A DNA stretch of 64,000 nucleotides. Origin: Haemophilus haemolyticus. Lineage in GTDB: Bacteria > Pseudomonadota > Gammaproteobacteria > Enterobacterales > Pasteurellaceae. Positions 28,418-36,895 of this stretch are shown here, piece after piece. Numbering within the stretch: the first letter of the stretch is position 1; each line of letters starts with the position of its first letter. The stretch covers positions 248,001 to 312,000 of the forward strand of contig NZ_LYCK01000012.1 of the NCBI RefSeq assembly GCF_001679045.1, written 5' to 3'. The notes beneath the pieces are model-generated. The model saw only the letters and a list, made by a program, of their open reading frames with translations, was not told the origin of the DNA and made no database searches. A program made the translations under genes and the position numbers.

Positions 28418-30409
28418 ATGACTAATAATATAAAATATGTAAAAACATTAACCGTGTCTGATTTATTTGATAATGATAATAAATGTAACTATATTATTCC
28501 AATCTACCAACGTAATTATGCTTGGGGTGATGATGAAATTAGTTCATTACTTCAAGATATAAAAAATGCTTGTGAAAAAAATAAAGAACAAGATAAAAAT
28601 TATTATATTGGAAGCTTAGTTGTCTATCGCCGAGAAAATGATGATTTTGAAGTGATTGATGGCCAGCAAAGACTAACAACACTTACGTTAATAATGCATC
28701 ATCTTGACAAATTAGTTTTTAGAAATGTTTGTTTTGAACATCGAGATGAATCTGAACAAGCATTATCTAATCTTAATTCTGAAAAATTACCAAGTAATTT
28801 TTCACAAGCATTAAAAACAATTAAGAAAGTAATTGATGGATGGGGGAATAATAAAGATGAAATTGTAAAATTCCTTTTGGATAAAGTTGAAATTATCCGA
28901 ACTGAAGTGCCAGAAGGCACAGATTTAAACCATTATTTCGAAATTATGAATACCCGCGGAGAACAGCTTGAAAAGCATGAAATTCTAAAAGCTCGTTTGA
29001 TGAAAGTGTTGCCAACACCTATTGAGCAATCATTATTTGCAAAAATCTGGGATGCATGCTCAGATATGAGTCGTTATGTTGTGATGGGGGTTGATTCTGA
29101 ATTAAAAGAAGTCATTTTAGATGGTGATTGGAGAAAAGTACGTGGATTTTTTAAGACTATTTTGAATGAAAATTCTGAAAATTCTGAAAATTCTGAAAAT
29201 TCTGAAGAATCTGAAAATAGTATCGTAAAACTTATTAAGGCTGAGGTAAAAATAGAAAAAAATGAAGAACAATCACAGGATAAATATGATGGTGAATTTA
29301 CTTCAGTAATTGATTTTCCTAATTTCTTAATGCATGTTTTACGAATTTATTTAGAAATGTTTGATAAGTATAAATATTCTACAAAAAATGATCCATGCAA
29401 TGTTTCATTAGATGAAAAGTTACTATTAAAATCATTTGAAGGTAAGTTTGAAGGAAAGCCTAAAAAAGTTAGAATATTTATTTATACATTATTGGTTTGT
29501 CGTTATTTATTTGATTTATATGTGATTAAATCTAATATGATTCGAACTGATTATGAAAACTGGTCGTTATGGAAAGTAGTTAAAGGAGAATCAGGTTATT
29601 ACTACTATAAAAATGCATTTGGTAGTTATAAAAATGTGTCTGTCGACAATAATTTAGATAAAAATGATGATGAAGCACTTAATGATGCAGATCCTACAAA
29701 AAAAGCCGTGATGTTACTTTCAATGTTCCATGTTTCTAACCCATCTCGTATTTATAAAAACTGGTTATACGCTGTGTTACGTTGGTTATTTGATAATAGA
29801 GATAATATTGAACAAAGTGATTATATTAAATTTTTAGAAGAACTTTGTGATAAATTCTATTTTGGTAATAATTGCCAAGAAAAAGATATTACAAATATTA
29901 TTTTAGATAAAGAAGAAATTTGTTTTTCTTCTGATGAAAAGTGGGGTTATGGTGTATCTGTTCCTAATTTTGTATTTAATCGATTAGATTATCAGTTATG
30001 GAAATTTTTCCACGAACAAGAACAAGAACAAGAACAAAAAGTAGAAATTTTGTCAGAAAATGACAAATGGTTAACTATTAAAAATAAAGAGGCTATTTGG
30101 AAAAAATTTAGATTTACATTTAGAAGTTCAGTAGAGCATCATTATCCACAACATCCTAGTGTTGGAGATGAATTAGAGTCAGGATTAAATGATTTTGGTA
30201 ATTTGTATCTACTTTCTCAAAGTAAAAATTCTAGCTTAGGTAATTCTTCTCCAGAAGAGAAAAAGAAACACTATACTAATAATGAATACGATAGCTTAAA
30301 ACAAGCCATAATGATGAGTTATGATAAATGGGAAGAAAACGAGATAAAAGGACATGGAGAAAAAATGCTCGAAATTCTAAATCAACCTTTATCCAAAGCT
30401 GATTCCTAA
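28418..30409 (+). CDS. GmrSD-like DUF262-DUF1524 nuclease
   Basis: This 663-residue protein has DUF262 at the N-terminus (IPIYQRNYAW, VIDGQQRLTTLTL, EIMNTRGEQLEKHEILKARL) and an HNH-like DUF1524 region at the C-terminus (VEHHYPQHP then FGNLYLLSQSKNSSLGN). GmrSD enzymes cut modified phage DNA. ATG 28418 is chosen because GGAG lies 7 bases upstream. Two in-frame tandem repeats occur: about five 9-base units coding ENS at 29171-29215 and four 6-base units coding EQ at 30014-30037. The gene is AT-rich and without perfect uptake signals. The preceding DUF262-only gene is probably its partner. Confidence 0.9.
   Translation: MTNNIKYVKTLTVSDLFDNDNKCNYIIPIYQRNYAWGDDEISSLLQDIKNACEKNKEQDKNYYIGSLVVYRRENDDFEVIDGQQRLTTLTLIMHHLDKLVFRNVCFEHRDESEQALSNLNSEKLPSNFSQALKTIKKVIDGWGNNKDEIVKFLLDKVEIIRTEVPEGTDLNHYFEIMNTRGEQLEKHEILKARLMKVLPTPIEQSLFAKIWDACSDMSRYVVMGVDSELKEVILDGDWRKVRGFFKTILNENSENSENSENSEESENSIVKLIKAEVKIEKNEEQSQDKYDGEFTSVIDFPNFLMHVLRIYLEMFDKYKYSTKNDPCNVSLDEKLLLKSFEGKFEGKPKKVRIFIYTLLVCRYLFDLYVIKSNMIRTDYENWSLWKVVKGESGYYYYKNAFGSYKNVSVDNNLDKNDDEALNDADPTKKAVMLLSMFHVSNPSRIYKNWLYAVLRWLFDNRDNIEQSDYIKFLEELCDKFYFGNNCQEKDITNIILDKEEICFSSDEKWGYGVSVPNFVFNRLDYQLWKFFHEQEQEQEQKVEILSENDKWLTIKNKEAIWKKFRFTFRSSVEHHYPQHPSVGDELESGLNDFGNLYLLSQSKNSSLGNSSPEEKKKHYTNNEYDSLKQAIMMSYDKWEENEIKGHGEKMLEILNQPLSKADS
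29171..29215 (+). repeat. 9-base tandem repeat inside the GmrSD-like gene
   Basis: Four perfect copies of AATTCTGAA and a fifth with one change code for repeated Glu-Asn-Ser. Because the unit is a multiple of three, copy-number change would alter linker length and not the frame. Confidence 0.9.
30014..30037 (+). repeat. 6-base tandem repeat inside the GmrSD-like gene
   Basis: Four perfect copies of GAACAA code for Glu-Gln repeats just before the DUF1524 region. The reading frame is kept whatever the copy number. Confidence 0.9.
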
Positions 30410-30440
30410 CGACACAATCTGTCGCTCTACTTTTTAAACT
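30407..30440 (+). promoter_or_regulatory. Putative WYL-box promoter 4 (AAA ATPase)
   Basis: CGACA-CAATC-TGTCG (30410-30424) starts at the DUF262-DUF1524 stop codon. A TAAACT -10 box (30435-30440) lies exactly 10 bases further on. The predicted transcript start, near 30446-30448, falls within the 5' arm of the terminator hairpin that follows. Confidence 0.68.
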
Positions 30441-30441
30441 A

Positions 30442-30472
30442 TGCTCAAACCTATTAGGTTTGAGCATTTTTT
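30442..30472 (+). terminator. Terminator after the GmrSD-like gene, overlapping promoter 4 start
   Basis: TGCTCAAACC and GGTTTGAGCA form a perfect 10-base-pair stem with loop TATTA, followed by six T residues. It should end transcripts coming from the DUF262 genes. Transcripts begun at promoter 4 would lack several bases of the 5' arm and could escape. Confidence 0.8.
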
Positions 30473-30487
30473 ATTGGAGTAATGATT

Positions 30488-32539
30488 ATGTCTAAATTCA
30501 AACTTAACCCACCATCAGTTTCCCCTTATACCGAAAAATTAATGTTGCAACTTTTATTAGAATATCAAGGATTCTCAGAGGTTTTTAATGAAAATGTTTG
30601 GCACTATGACAATATTGCAGCGGCTTTAGGTTTACCGAGTGAAATGGAGCGTTGCGATGATTTCCGTTCGAAAGTAAAAAAATTATTACAAGCACGAAAT
30701 AAAACGTTGCCAAAATTGACCGCTCTTTGCGTAAACGAGAATCCAATTATTCAACAAAATATTGATACGCTGACCCAATTATTATCATTGAATACTACTG
30801 AGCAGACGCTTTTCCGTTTATCGGTTCAGTTACGCTTAGATGAGCCGTTGAAAAAATTGAGCGAGGCATTACCAAAATCTAATTTAATAGGGGTAAGTGA
30901 GTTATTATCAAATTTATTTGGTTTGCCAAAATCAGACATTATTTCAGCCTTAAAAGATAAGGGAAAACTATTAGGTTATAGCTTGCTTGAACGAAACTAT
31001 AATCCAGATAGGTTCCATGACTATTTGGATTGGGGAAAAATGTTAGATTTTGATGAATTCATCTCAGAACCATTAAATGAACAGGTGTTATTAAAAGTTT
31101 GTACAAAACCAGCTATTGAGCCTAGTTTGAGTTTAGAAGATTTTGCTTATTTAAATGAGATGAAAACAATGATGCTGGATTATCTTCAGTCCTCATTTGC
31201 GACTCATAGAAAGGGGGCGAATATTTTAATTTATGGTGCGCCAGGTACAGGCAAAACGGAGTTGGCCACTTTGTTGGGGAAAGTGTTGAGCGTTTCGGTA
31301 AATAATATTACCTACATGGATGAAGATGGGGATGTGATTAGCGCTGAAGATCGTTTGAATAAATGTCGTTTTGCGCAAAAGGTGTTAGAAGGGCAATCTT
31401 CGTTATTGATTTTTGATGAAATAGAAGATGTTTTTCGTGCCGGTTTTTTTGAACGTTCAGTAGCGCAGAAAAATAAAGCTTGGATGAATCAGTTATTGGA
31501 AAACAATAACGTGCCGATGATATGGTTATCGAATTCAGTTTCTGGCATAGATCCTGCTTTTTTACGTCGCTTTGATTTAATTTTAGAAATGCCAGATTTG
31601 CCATTGAAAAATAAGTCAGCACTGATTACGCAACTGACTGAGGGAAAATTAAGTCCGGCTTATGTACAACATTTTGCTAAAGTGCGGTCATTAACACCTG
31701 CGATTTTAAGCCGCACAATTCAGGTGGCAAAGGAACTCAATACATCAAATTTTGCTGAGACTTTGCTCATGATGTTTAATCAAACGTTAAAATCGCAAAA
31801 TAAACCGAAAATTGAACCGCTTGTTTTAGGCAAAGCCGACTACAACTTGGATTATGTGGCTTGTAATGACAATATTCATCGTATTAGTGAAGGGTTAAAA
31901 CAGTCGAAAAAAGGACGGATTTGTTGCTATGGCCCGCCAGGAACAGGAAAAACTGCTTGGGCTGCGTGGCTTGCGGAACAGTTGGACATGCAGCTATTGC
32001 TAAGACAAGGCTCTGATCTGCTTAATCCTTATGTGGGCGGGACAGAACGGAATATCGCACAAGCTTTTGAGCAAGCGAAAGCTGATAATGCATTATTAGT
32101 GCTAGATGAAGTGGATACATTCTTATTTTCTCGAGAAGGCACCAATCGAAGTTGGGAGCGTTCTCAAGTGAATGAAATGTTGACACAAATTGAACGCTTT
32201 GAAGGCTTGATGGTGGTATCAACAAATTTAATTGAGGTGCTTGATCCAGCAGCCTTACGCCGTTTTGATTTAAAATTGAAGTTTGATTATTTAACGCTCA
32301 AACAACGTTTAGATTTTGCTAAACAGCAGGCTGAAATTTTAGGGTTGCCGTTGTTATCGAAAGAGGATTTAAGTCAGATTGAATCGCTTAATTTGCTGAC
32401 GCCTGGAGATTTTGTTGCAGTGGCTCGTCGTCACCAATTTTCGCCTTTTCAGAAAGTACAGGATTGGTTGAGCGCATTACAAGGAGAATGTGAAGTGAAA
32501 CCAGCGTTTTCTGCAACGACAAGACGAATAGGATTCTAA
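30488..32539 (+). CDS. Tandem AAA+ ATPase
   Basis: The 683-residue protein has a helical N-terminal part (about 1-220) and two AAA+ modules of the Cdc48/FtsH superclass. Module 1 has Walker A GAPGTGKTEL, Walker B LLIFDEIEDVF and a sensor/arginine segment PAFLRRFDLIL. Module 2 has GPPGTGKTAW, LLVLDEVDTFL and PAALRRFDLKLKF. Such proteins unfold or remodel protein complexes as hexamers. No protease or nuclease domain is attached. ATG 30488 is preferred over 30482 because the GGAG site lies 8 bases away. Single under promoter 4, it carries one perfect uptake signal. Its substrate is unknown. Confidence 0.85.
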   Translation: MSKFKLNPPSVSPYTEKLMLQLLLEYQGFSEVFNENVWHYDNIAAALGLPSEMERCDDFRSKVKKLLQARNKTLPKLTALCVNENPIIQQNIDTLTQLLSLNTTEQTLFRLSVQLRLDEPLKKLSEALPKSNLIGVSELLSNLFGLPKSDIISALKDKGKLLGYSLLERNYNPDRFHDYLDWGKMLDFDEFISEPLNEQVLLKVCTKPAIEPSLSLEDFAYLNEMKTMMLDYLQSSFATHRKGANILIYGAPGTGKTELATLLGKVLSVSVNNITYMDEDGDVISAEDRLNKCRFAQKVLEGQSSLLIFDEIEDVFRAGFFERSVAQKNKAWMNQLLENNNVPMIWLSNSVSGIDPAFLRRFDLILEMPDLPLKNKSALITQLTEGKLSPAYVQHFAKVRSLTPAILSRTIQVAKELNTSNFAETLLMMFNQTLKSQNKPKIEPLVLGKADYNLDYVACNDNIHRISEGLKQSKKGRICCYGPPGTGKTAWAAWLAEQLDMQLLLRQGSDLLNPYVGGTERNIAQAFEQAKADNALLVLDEVDTFLFSREGTNRSWERSQVNEMLTQIERFEGLMVVSTNLIEVLDPAALRRFDLKLKFDYLTLKQRLDFAKQQAEILGLPLLSKEDLSQIESLNLLTPGDFVAVARRHQFSPFQKVQDWLSALQGECEVKPAFSATTRRIGF

Positions 32540-32642
32540 TCAAAGTGCGGTCAAAATTTTTATGGTTTTTTGATCGCATTTTTATTGTTTTTTCAACTGC
32601 CAGAAAATAAAAACCATTGAATTTATCTTCAATTATTATTTC
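32540..32642. other. Intergenic region between AAA gene and symporter
   Basis: One uptake signal at 32543-32552 and a degenerate inverted copy near 32570 form a weak hairpin that may end the AAA transcript. The rest is AT-rich. It marks the right edge of the accessory block. Confidence 0.5.
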
Positions 32643-32658
32643 TGTGATCCACCTCACA
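32643..32658 (+). promoter_or_regulatory. CRP binding site upstream of the symporter-sulfatase genes
   Basis: TGTGA-TCCACC-TCACA matches the CRP consensus in both half-sites and lies 85 bases before the symporter start. It suggests catabolite control of the sugar-type genes that follow. Confidence 0.75.
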
Positions 32659-32742
32659 ATCTTAATATGACAATTATCATAACCCTTTAGAGAGCGTTAT
32701 ATTATCTTTACGCTATGTTGATCGATATAGGGAGGACAACAT

Positions 32743-34422
32743 ATGCTCATGACGATACTCAGCTTCCTCATTGTAACTGGTGTGGTTGCTTATATTTCTT
32801 GGTTAAAAACAAAAGGGGATGATTTAAGTACATCCAAAGGGTATTTCTTAGCTGGCCGTGGTTTAGGTGGGTTAGTGATAGGATGCTCAATGGTATTAAC
32901 TTCACTCTCAACAGAACAACTGATCGGCGTAAATGCGGTCTCTTATAAAGGAAACTTTTCCATTATCGCATGGACAGTTCCAACGGTTATTCCGCTTTGT
33001 TTCTTGGCACTTTATATGTTGCCGAAATATTTGCGTAACGGTTACACAACAGTGCCAGAGTTTTTTGAAAGCCGTTTTGACCGTCAAACACGCTTGATTA
33101 TGTCAACATTATTCTTGGTGTTTTATCTTTTCATCGTAATTCCAACCGCACTTTATACTGGTGCAATCGCCTTCAATAAAATCTTCAACTTAGAAACCGC
33201 ATTTGGCTTAAGCTATGGGGCAGCTATAACTTACACGGTCATTGCGATTGGCGTTGTTGGGGCTATTTACGCAATTTTTGGTGGTTTGAAAGCAGTGGCG
33301 GTATCAGACACGATCAATGCGGTGATTTTAGTCATTGGCGCATTGCTTGTACCATTCTTTGCCTTGATGTATTTAGGCGATGGTAGTTTCTCTGAAGGTT
33401 TACACACAATCACAACAACGCACATTGAAAAATGGAATGCGATTGGTAGCGAAACCGATGCCACACCTTGGCCAACGATTTTCACAGGTATTATGGTTGT
33501 CCACTTTTTCTATTGGACAACTAACCAAGCTATCGTACAACGTTGCTTAGGTGCGAAAGATTTACAATCAGGTCAAAAAGGTATTTTGATCGCGGCATTA
33601 TTCTTATTAACTTTACCGATCATTTTAAACCTTCCTGGTTTATTGAGTTTTCATATTTTAGGTGAAGGCGTAAATCCAATTGATGCCTCTTATCCATTAT
33701 TAGTAAACAAAGTATTGCCAACTTGGTTACAAGGTTTCTTTATTGCTGCATTATTTGGCGCAATTTTAAGTACCTTTAACTCATTCTTAAATTCAGCAGC
33801 AACCATTTACTGTAAAGACTTATTGCCTTCTATCAGCAAAAAAGTGCGGTCAGAAGAAGAATTAATTTCTTACGCGAAAAAAGTTTCTACCATTATGGCC
33901 ATTGTTACTATGATTTTCGCTCCGTTACTCATGTTTGGTACAGATGGTATCTTCTTAATCACTAAACGTTTCGCAGGATTTGTGAATATTCCAATCGTTG
34001 CTTTATTTGCCGTAGGTATGTTTAACAAAACTGTATCTGGCAAAGCGGCACGCATCGCTTTACTTGCTCACGTTATCTTGTACTTCTGCATCGTTTGGGT
34101 GTTTAATGTCAAAATCAACTTTGTGTATGTTATGGGCGGATTATTCTTATTTGATGTCGTATTAATGCTCATCTTAGGTCAATTCTTACGCCGTGAACCT
34201 TACATTGAAAACAAAGAAAACTTAGGTAACGTAGATTTAACTAACTGGAAATACTTAAAAGTAACCAGCGTATCTTTAATCTTAGGTTTACTTGCGCTTT
34301 ACACTTTCCTTTCACCACTTGGTATGGCATCAGAATCTGGCAATCCATCAATGGTGCTAGGCGTATGGGCGGTGTTACAAATTATCGTGTTATTTGTTGT
34401 ACGAGACAAAGAGGCTAAATAA
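32743..34422 (+). CDS. Sodium:solute symporter, YidK-like
   Basis: This is a 559-residue SSS-family transporter with about 14 predicted membrane helices. It carries the family sodium-site region ([26 protein letters not shown] near 35-60). The order symporter-sulfatase matches E. coli yidK-yidJ, which points to an organic, maybe sulfated, sugar as substrate. A GGGAGG ribosome site precedes the start. The stop overlaps the sulfatase start by one base (TAATG). Confidence 0.88.
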   Translation: MLMTILSFLIVTGVVAYISWLKTKGDDLSTSKGYFLAGRGLGGLVIGCSMVLTSLSTEQLIGVNAVSYKGNFSIIAWTVPTVIPLCFLALYMLPKYLRNGYTTVPEFFESRFDRQTRLIMSTLFLVFYLFIVIPTALYTGAIAFNKIFNLETAFGLSYGAAITYTVIAIGVVGAIYAIFGGLKAVAVSDTINAVILVIGALLVPFFALMYLGDGSFSEGLHTITTTHIEKWNAIGSETDATPWPTIFTGIMVVHFFYWTTNQAIVQRCLGAKDLQSGQKGILIAALFLLTLPIILNLPGLLSFHILGEGVNPIDASYPLLVNKVLPTWLQGFFIAALFGAILSTFNSFLNSAATIYCKDLLPSISKKVRSEEELISYAKKVSTIMAIVTMIFAPLLMFGTDGIFLITKRFAGFVNIPIVALFAVGMFNKTVSGKAARIALLAHVILYFCIVWVFNVKINFVYVMGGLFLFDVVLMLILGQFLRREPYIENKENLGNVDLTNWKYLKVTSVSLILGLLALYTFLSPLGMASESGNPSMVLGVWAVLQIIVLFVVRDKEAK

Positions 34423-35867
34423 TGAACATTATTTATATTCTACTGGATCAAATTCGTAAAGATATGTTGGGGCCTTATGGTCACCAAATTGTGAAAACCC
34501 CGAATTTAGATCGTTTGGCAAAAGATGGCGTTCGCTTTAATAACGCCTTCACTCCAGCGTCTGTTTGCGGTCCTGCACGCACTTCACTTTTTACCGGATT
34601 AATGCCGTCGTCTCACGGCATTATTAAGAATGGGGAAAAAGGCGGTACAGGTGAAATTAGCCAAGAAAAACCGAATATCGGTAAACTAGCTGGCTATAAC
34701 ACTTATGTTGTAGGGAAATGGCACGTAGGTACTAAATCCGTACCCGAAGATTACGGGATTAAAGGCCATAACTTTGATGGTTATGGCTATCCTGGCAGTG
34801 GAGTATATAAAAATTTAGTCTTCAACCAACCGCCAACACATTCCAATCGTTATAAAGAATGGTTAGAAGAAAAGGGGTATGAAATCCCAGAAGTAAGCCG
34901 AGCCTACTTTGGTGATAACCCGCATTTAAGGGTACAAGAACTTTGCGGTTTGCTATCAGGCACAAAAGATCAAACTATCCCTTATTTCATCATTGATGAA
35001 GCGAAAAAATATATTCAAGAATCATTAGATGAAGGCAAGCCGTTCTTTGCATGGATAAACTTCTGGGGGCCTCACACGCCTTGTATCGTGCCAGAACCTT
35101 ATTATTCCATGTACCGAAAAGAAGATGTGGTGCTTGATAAAAGTTTCTTTAAACCGTTAGAGGGCAAACCAGGTCATTTCCGCACAATTTCAAAAATGTG
35201 GGGAATGTGGGAGGCGAGCGAAGATCATTGGAAAGAAGTTATCACAAAATTCTGGGGATATATCACCTTAATTGATGATGCAATTGGTGAATTATTCGAT
35301 TACTTAGAAAAAAACGGCCTTTATGACCGCACTTTCTTGGTAGCAACCGCAGATCATGGTGATGCAATGGGGGCGCATCGAATGATTGAAAAAGGTGAAT
35401 TTATGTTTGATGCCACCTACAACATTCCGATGATTATCAAAGATCCAAATTCAGACCGAGTCAATCAAGAAGATGATAACTTTGTCTATCTTCACGACTT
35501 AACCTCGACAGTTTTTGATTTAGCTAATCAAAAAGTTCCTGAAAGTTTTGAAGGGCAGAGTGTTCTTCCGATTATGCGCCAACACCAAGATAACCAAAGA
35601 AAAGGTGTGCTTGGTCAGCTCGCAGGGCATTTTGTGTATTTTGAACAACGTATGTGGCGTCGTAAAGATTACAAACTCGTATTTAATGCGACTGATGTTT
35701 GTGAACTTTACAACATCCGTAACGATCCAGAAGAAATGCATAATTTATTCTATGATTCACAATATAACAGCATCAAAAAAGAGATGTTGGAAGAAATGCA
35801 CGCAGAGATGAAACGTCTGAATGACCCACTGGAAAATTGGGTTTATCGAATTATTGACGAAATTTAA
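34422..35867 (+). CDS. Sulfatase of the Cys-type, YidJ-like
   Basis: This 481-residue alkaline-phosphatase-superfamily sulfatase has an N-terminal metal site (YILLDQIRKDMLG), the formylglycine motif VCGPARTS with C-x-P-x-R near residue 50, GKWHVG near 100 and TADHGDAMGAH near 310. It has no signal peptide, so it would act in the cytoplasm on an imported substrate. The Cys must be converted to formylglycine by a maturase, and no such gene lies in the window. It is coupled to the symporter. Confidence 0.9.
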   Translation: MNIIYILLDQIRKDMLGPYGHQIVKTPNLDRLAKDGVRFNNAFTPASVCGPARTSLFTGLMPSSHGIIKNGEKGGTGEISQEKPNIGKLAGYNTYVVGKWHVGTKSVPEDYGIKGHNFDGYGYPGSGVYKNLVFNQPPTHSNRYKEWLEEKGYEIPEVSRAYFGDNPHLRVQELCGLLSGTKDQTIPYFIIDEAKKYIQESLDEGKPFFAWINFWGPHTPCIVPEPYYSMYRKEDVVLDKSFFKPLEGKPGHFRTISKMWGMWEASEDHWKEVITKFWGYITLIDDAIGELFDYLEKNGLYDRTFLVATADHGDAMGAHRMIEKGEFMFDATYNIPMIIKDPNSDRVNQEDDNFVYLHDLTSTVFDLANQKVPESFEGQSVLPIMRQHQDNQRKGVLGQLAGHFVYFEQRMWRRKDYKLVFNATDVCELYNIRNDPEEMHNLFYDSQYNSIKKEMLEEMHAEMKRLNDPLENWVYRIIDEI

Positions 35868-35882
35868 CCAAAGTCGTAGATT

Positions 35883-35907
35883 AAGGGCGTATCTGTACGC
35901 CCTTTGT
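35883..35907 (+). terminator. Terminator after the sulfatase gene
   Basis: AAGGGCGTA and TACGCCCTT form a perfect 9-base-pair stem with a 4-base loop, followed by a short T run. It separates the sulfatase from the mutarotase gene. Confidence 0.78.
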
Positions 35908-35950
35908 TATCTCTGAATCTTATTTATCTTTTAAAACCACAGGAATAAAC

Positions 35951-36763
35951 ATGAAAACAACATTACTAAAAACACTGACACCAGAACTTCACCTTGTTCA
36001 ACATAACAACATCCCAGTTCTTCATTTAAAACATGCGGTTGGAACGGCAAAAATTTCCTTGCAAGGGGCTCAGCTTATCAGTTGGAAACCGCAAAATGCG
36101 AAGCAAGATGTATTATGGTTAAGTGAAGTAGAATCATTCGAAAATGGCAATGCTATTCGTGGTGGTGTACCGATTTGTTATCCTTGGTTTGGTGGTGTAA
36201 AACAACCTGCACACGGCACAGCTCGTATTCGTTTATGGCAGTTGAGTCATTACGATATTTCAGCGCATAAAGTGTGGTTAGAATTTGAGTTATTTTCTGA
36301 TTTAAATATTATCGAAGCTAAAATTGTAATGGTGTTCACAGACAAGTGTCATTTAACCTTCACACATTATAGCGAAGAACCTGCGCAAGCAGCATTGCAT
36401 ACCTATTTCAATATTGGGGATATTAATCAAGTGGAAGTACAAGGTTTACCTGAAACTTGTTTTAATAGCTTAAACCAACAACAAGAAAATGTTCCGTCAC
36501 CGCGTCACATTTCTGAAAATGTTGATTGCATTTATTCCGCAGAAAAAATGCAGAATCAAATCGTAGATAACAGTTTCAATCGTACGATTGCACTGCATCA
36601 TCATAATGCAAGCCAATTTGTTCTTTGGAATCCTTGGCATAAAAAGATGGGTGGAATGAGTGAAACTGGCTATCAAACGATGTTATGTTTAGAAACTGCT
36701 CGCATTCATCACTTGCTTGAATTTGGCGAAAGTTTAAGCGTAGAAATTTCGCTTAAAGGCTAA
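35951..36763 (+). CDS. Aldose 1-epimerase family, D-hexose-6-phosphate mutarotase-like
   Basis: This 270-residue beta-sandwich protein of the YeaD type speeds interconversion of sugar anomers, probably hexose 6-phosphates. The conserved IRGGVPICYPWFG, catalytic His in AALHTYFNIGDI and a glutamate in LCLETARIHH are visible. AGGAATAAAC lies before the start. It follows the sulfatase unit after a terminator, so it may have its own promoter, but a sugar role would fit with the neighbours. Confidence 0.88.
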   Translation: MKTTLLKTLTPELHLVQHNNIPVLHLKHAVGTAKISLQGAQLISWKPQNAKQDVLWLSEVESFENGNAIRGGVPICYPWFGGVKQPAHGTARIRLWQLSHYDISAHKVWLEFELFSDLNIIEAKIVMVFTDKCHLTFTHYSEEPAQAALHTYFNIGDINQVEVQGLPETCFNSLNQQQENVPSPRHISENVDCIYSAEKMQNQIVDNSFNRTIALHHHNASQFVLWNPWHKKMGGMSETGYQTMLCLETARIHHLLEFGESLSVEISLKG

Positions 36764-36766
36764 ATT

Positions 36767-36796
36767 TTGTTGCATAAGTGGTGTGAATACTATAGA
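36767..36796 (+). promoter_or_regulatory. Probable infC promoter
   Basis: TTGTTG (36767-36772) and TATAGA (36791-36796) are 18 bases apart. About 95 bases of leader follow, with GCAACAAA near 36823 able to pair back with TTTGTTGC at the -35 region only in DNA. Confidence 0.45.
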
Positions 36797-36895
36797 ATTC
36801 GCGGGATTTTGCTCGTTCCTTGCGGGCAACAAATTTGAAATCTTTTATTTTTAGCGAAAAGATTTTTACTATTAACCAATAGAAGGAATACGATT

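Noticed and set aside
29171..30037. Phase-variable simple repeats as in H. influenzae contingency genes.
   Set aside because: The 9- and 6-base units keep the reading frame at any copy number and copy numbers are low, so they cannot switch the gene on and off by slippage.
20981..30424. The CGACA-N5-TGTCG repeats as weak terminators of the upstream genes.
   Set aside because: The stem is only 5 base pairs, no T run follows, and each is instead followed at fixed distance by a -10 box. Real terminators in the block have 10-base-pair stems.
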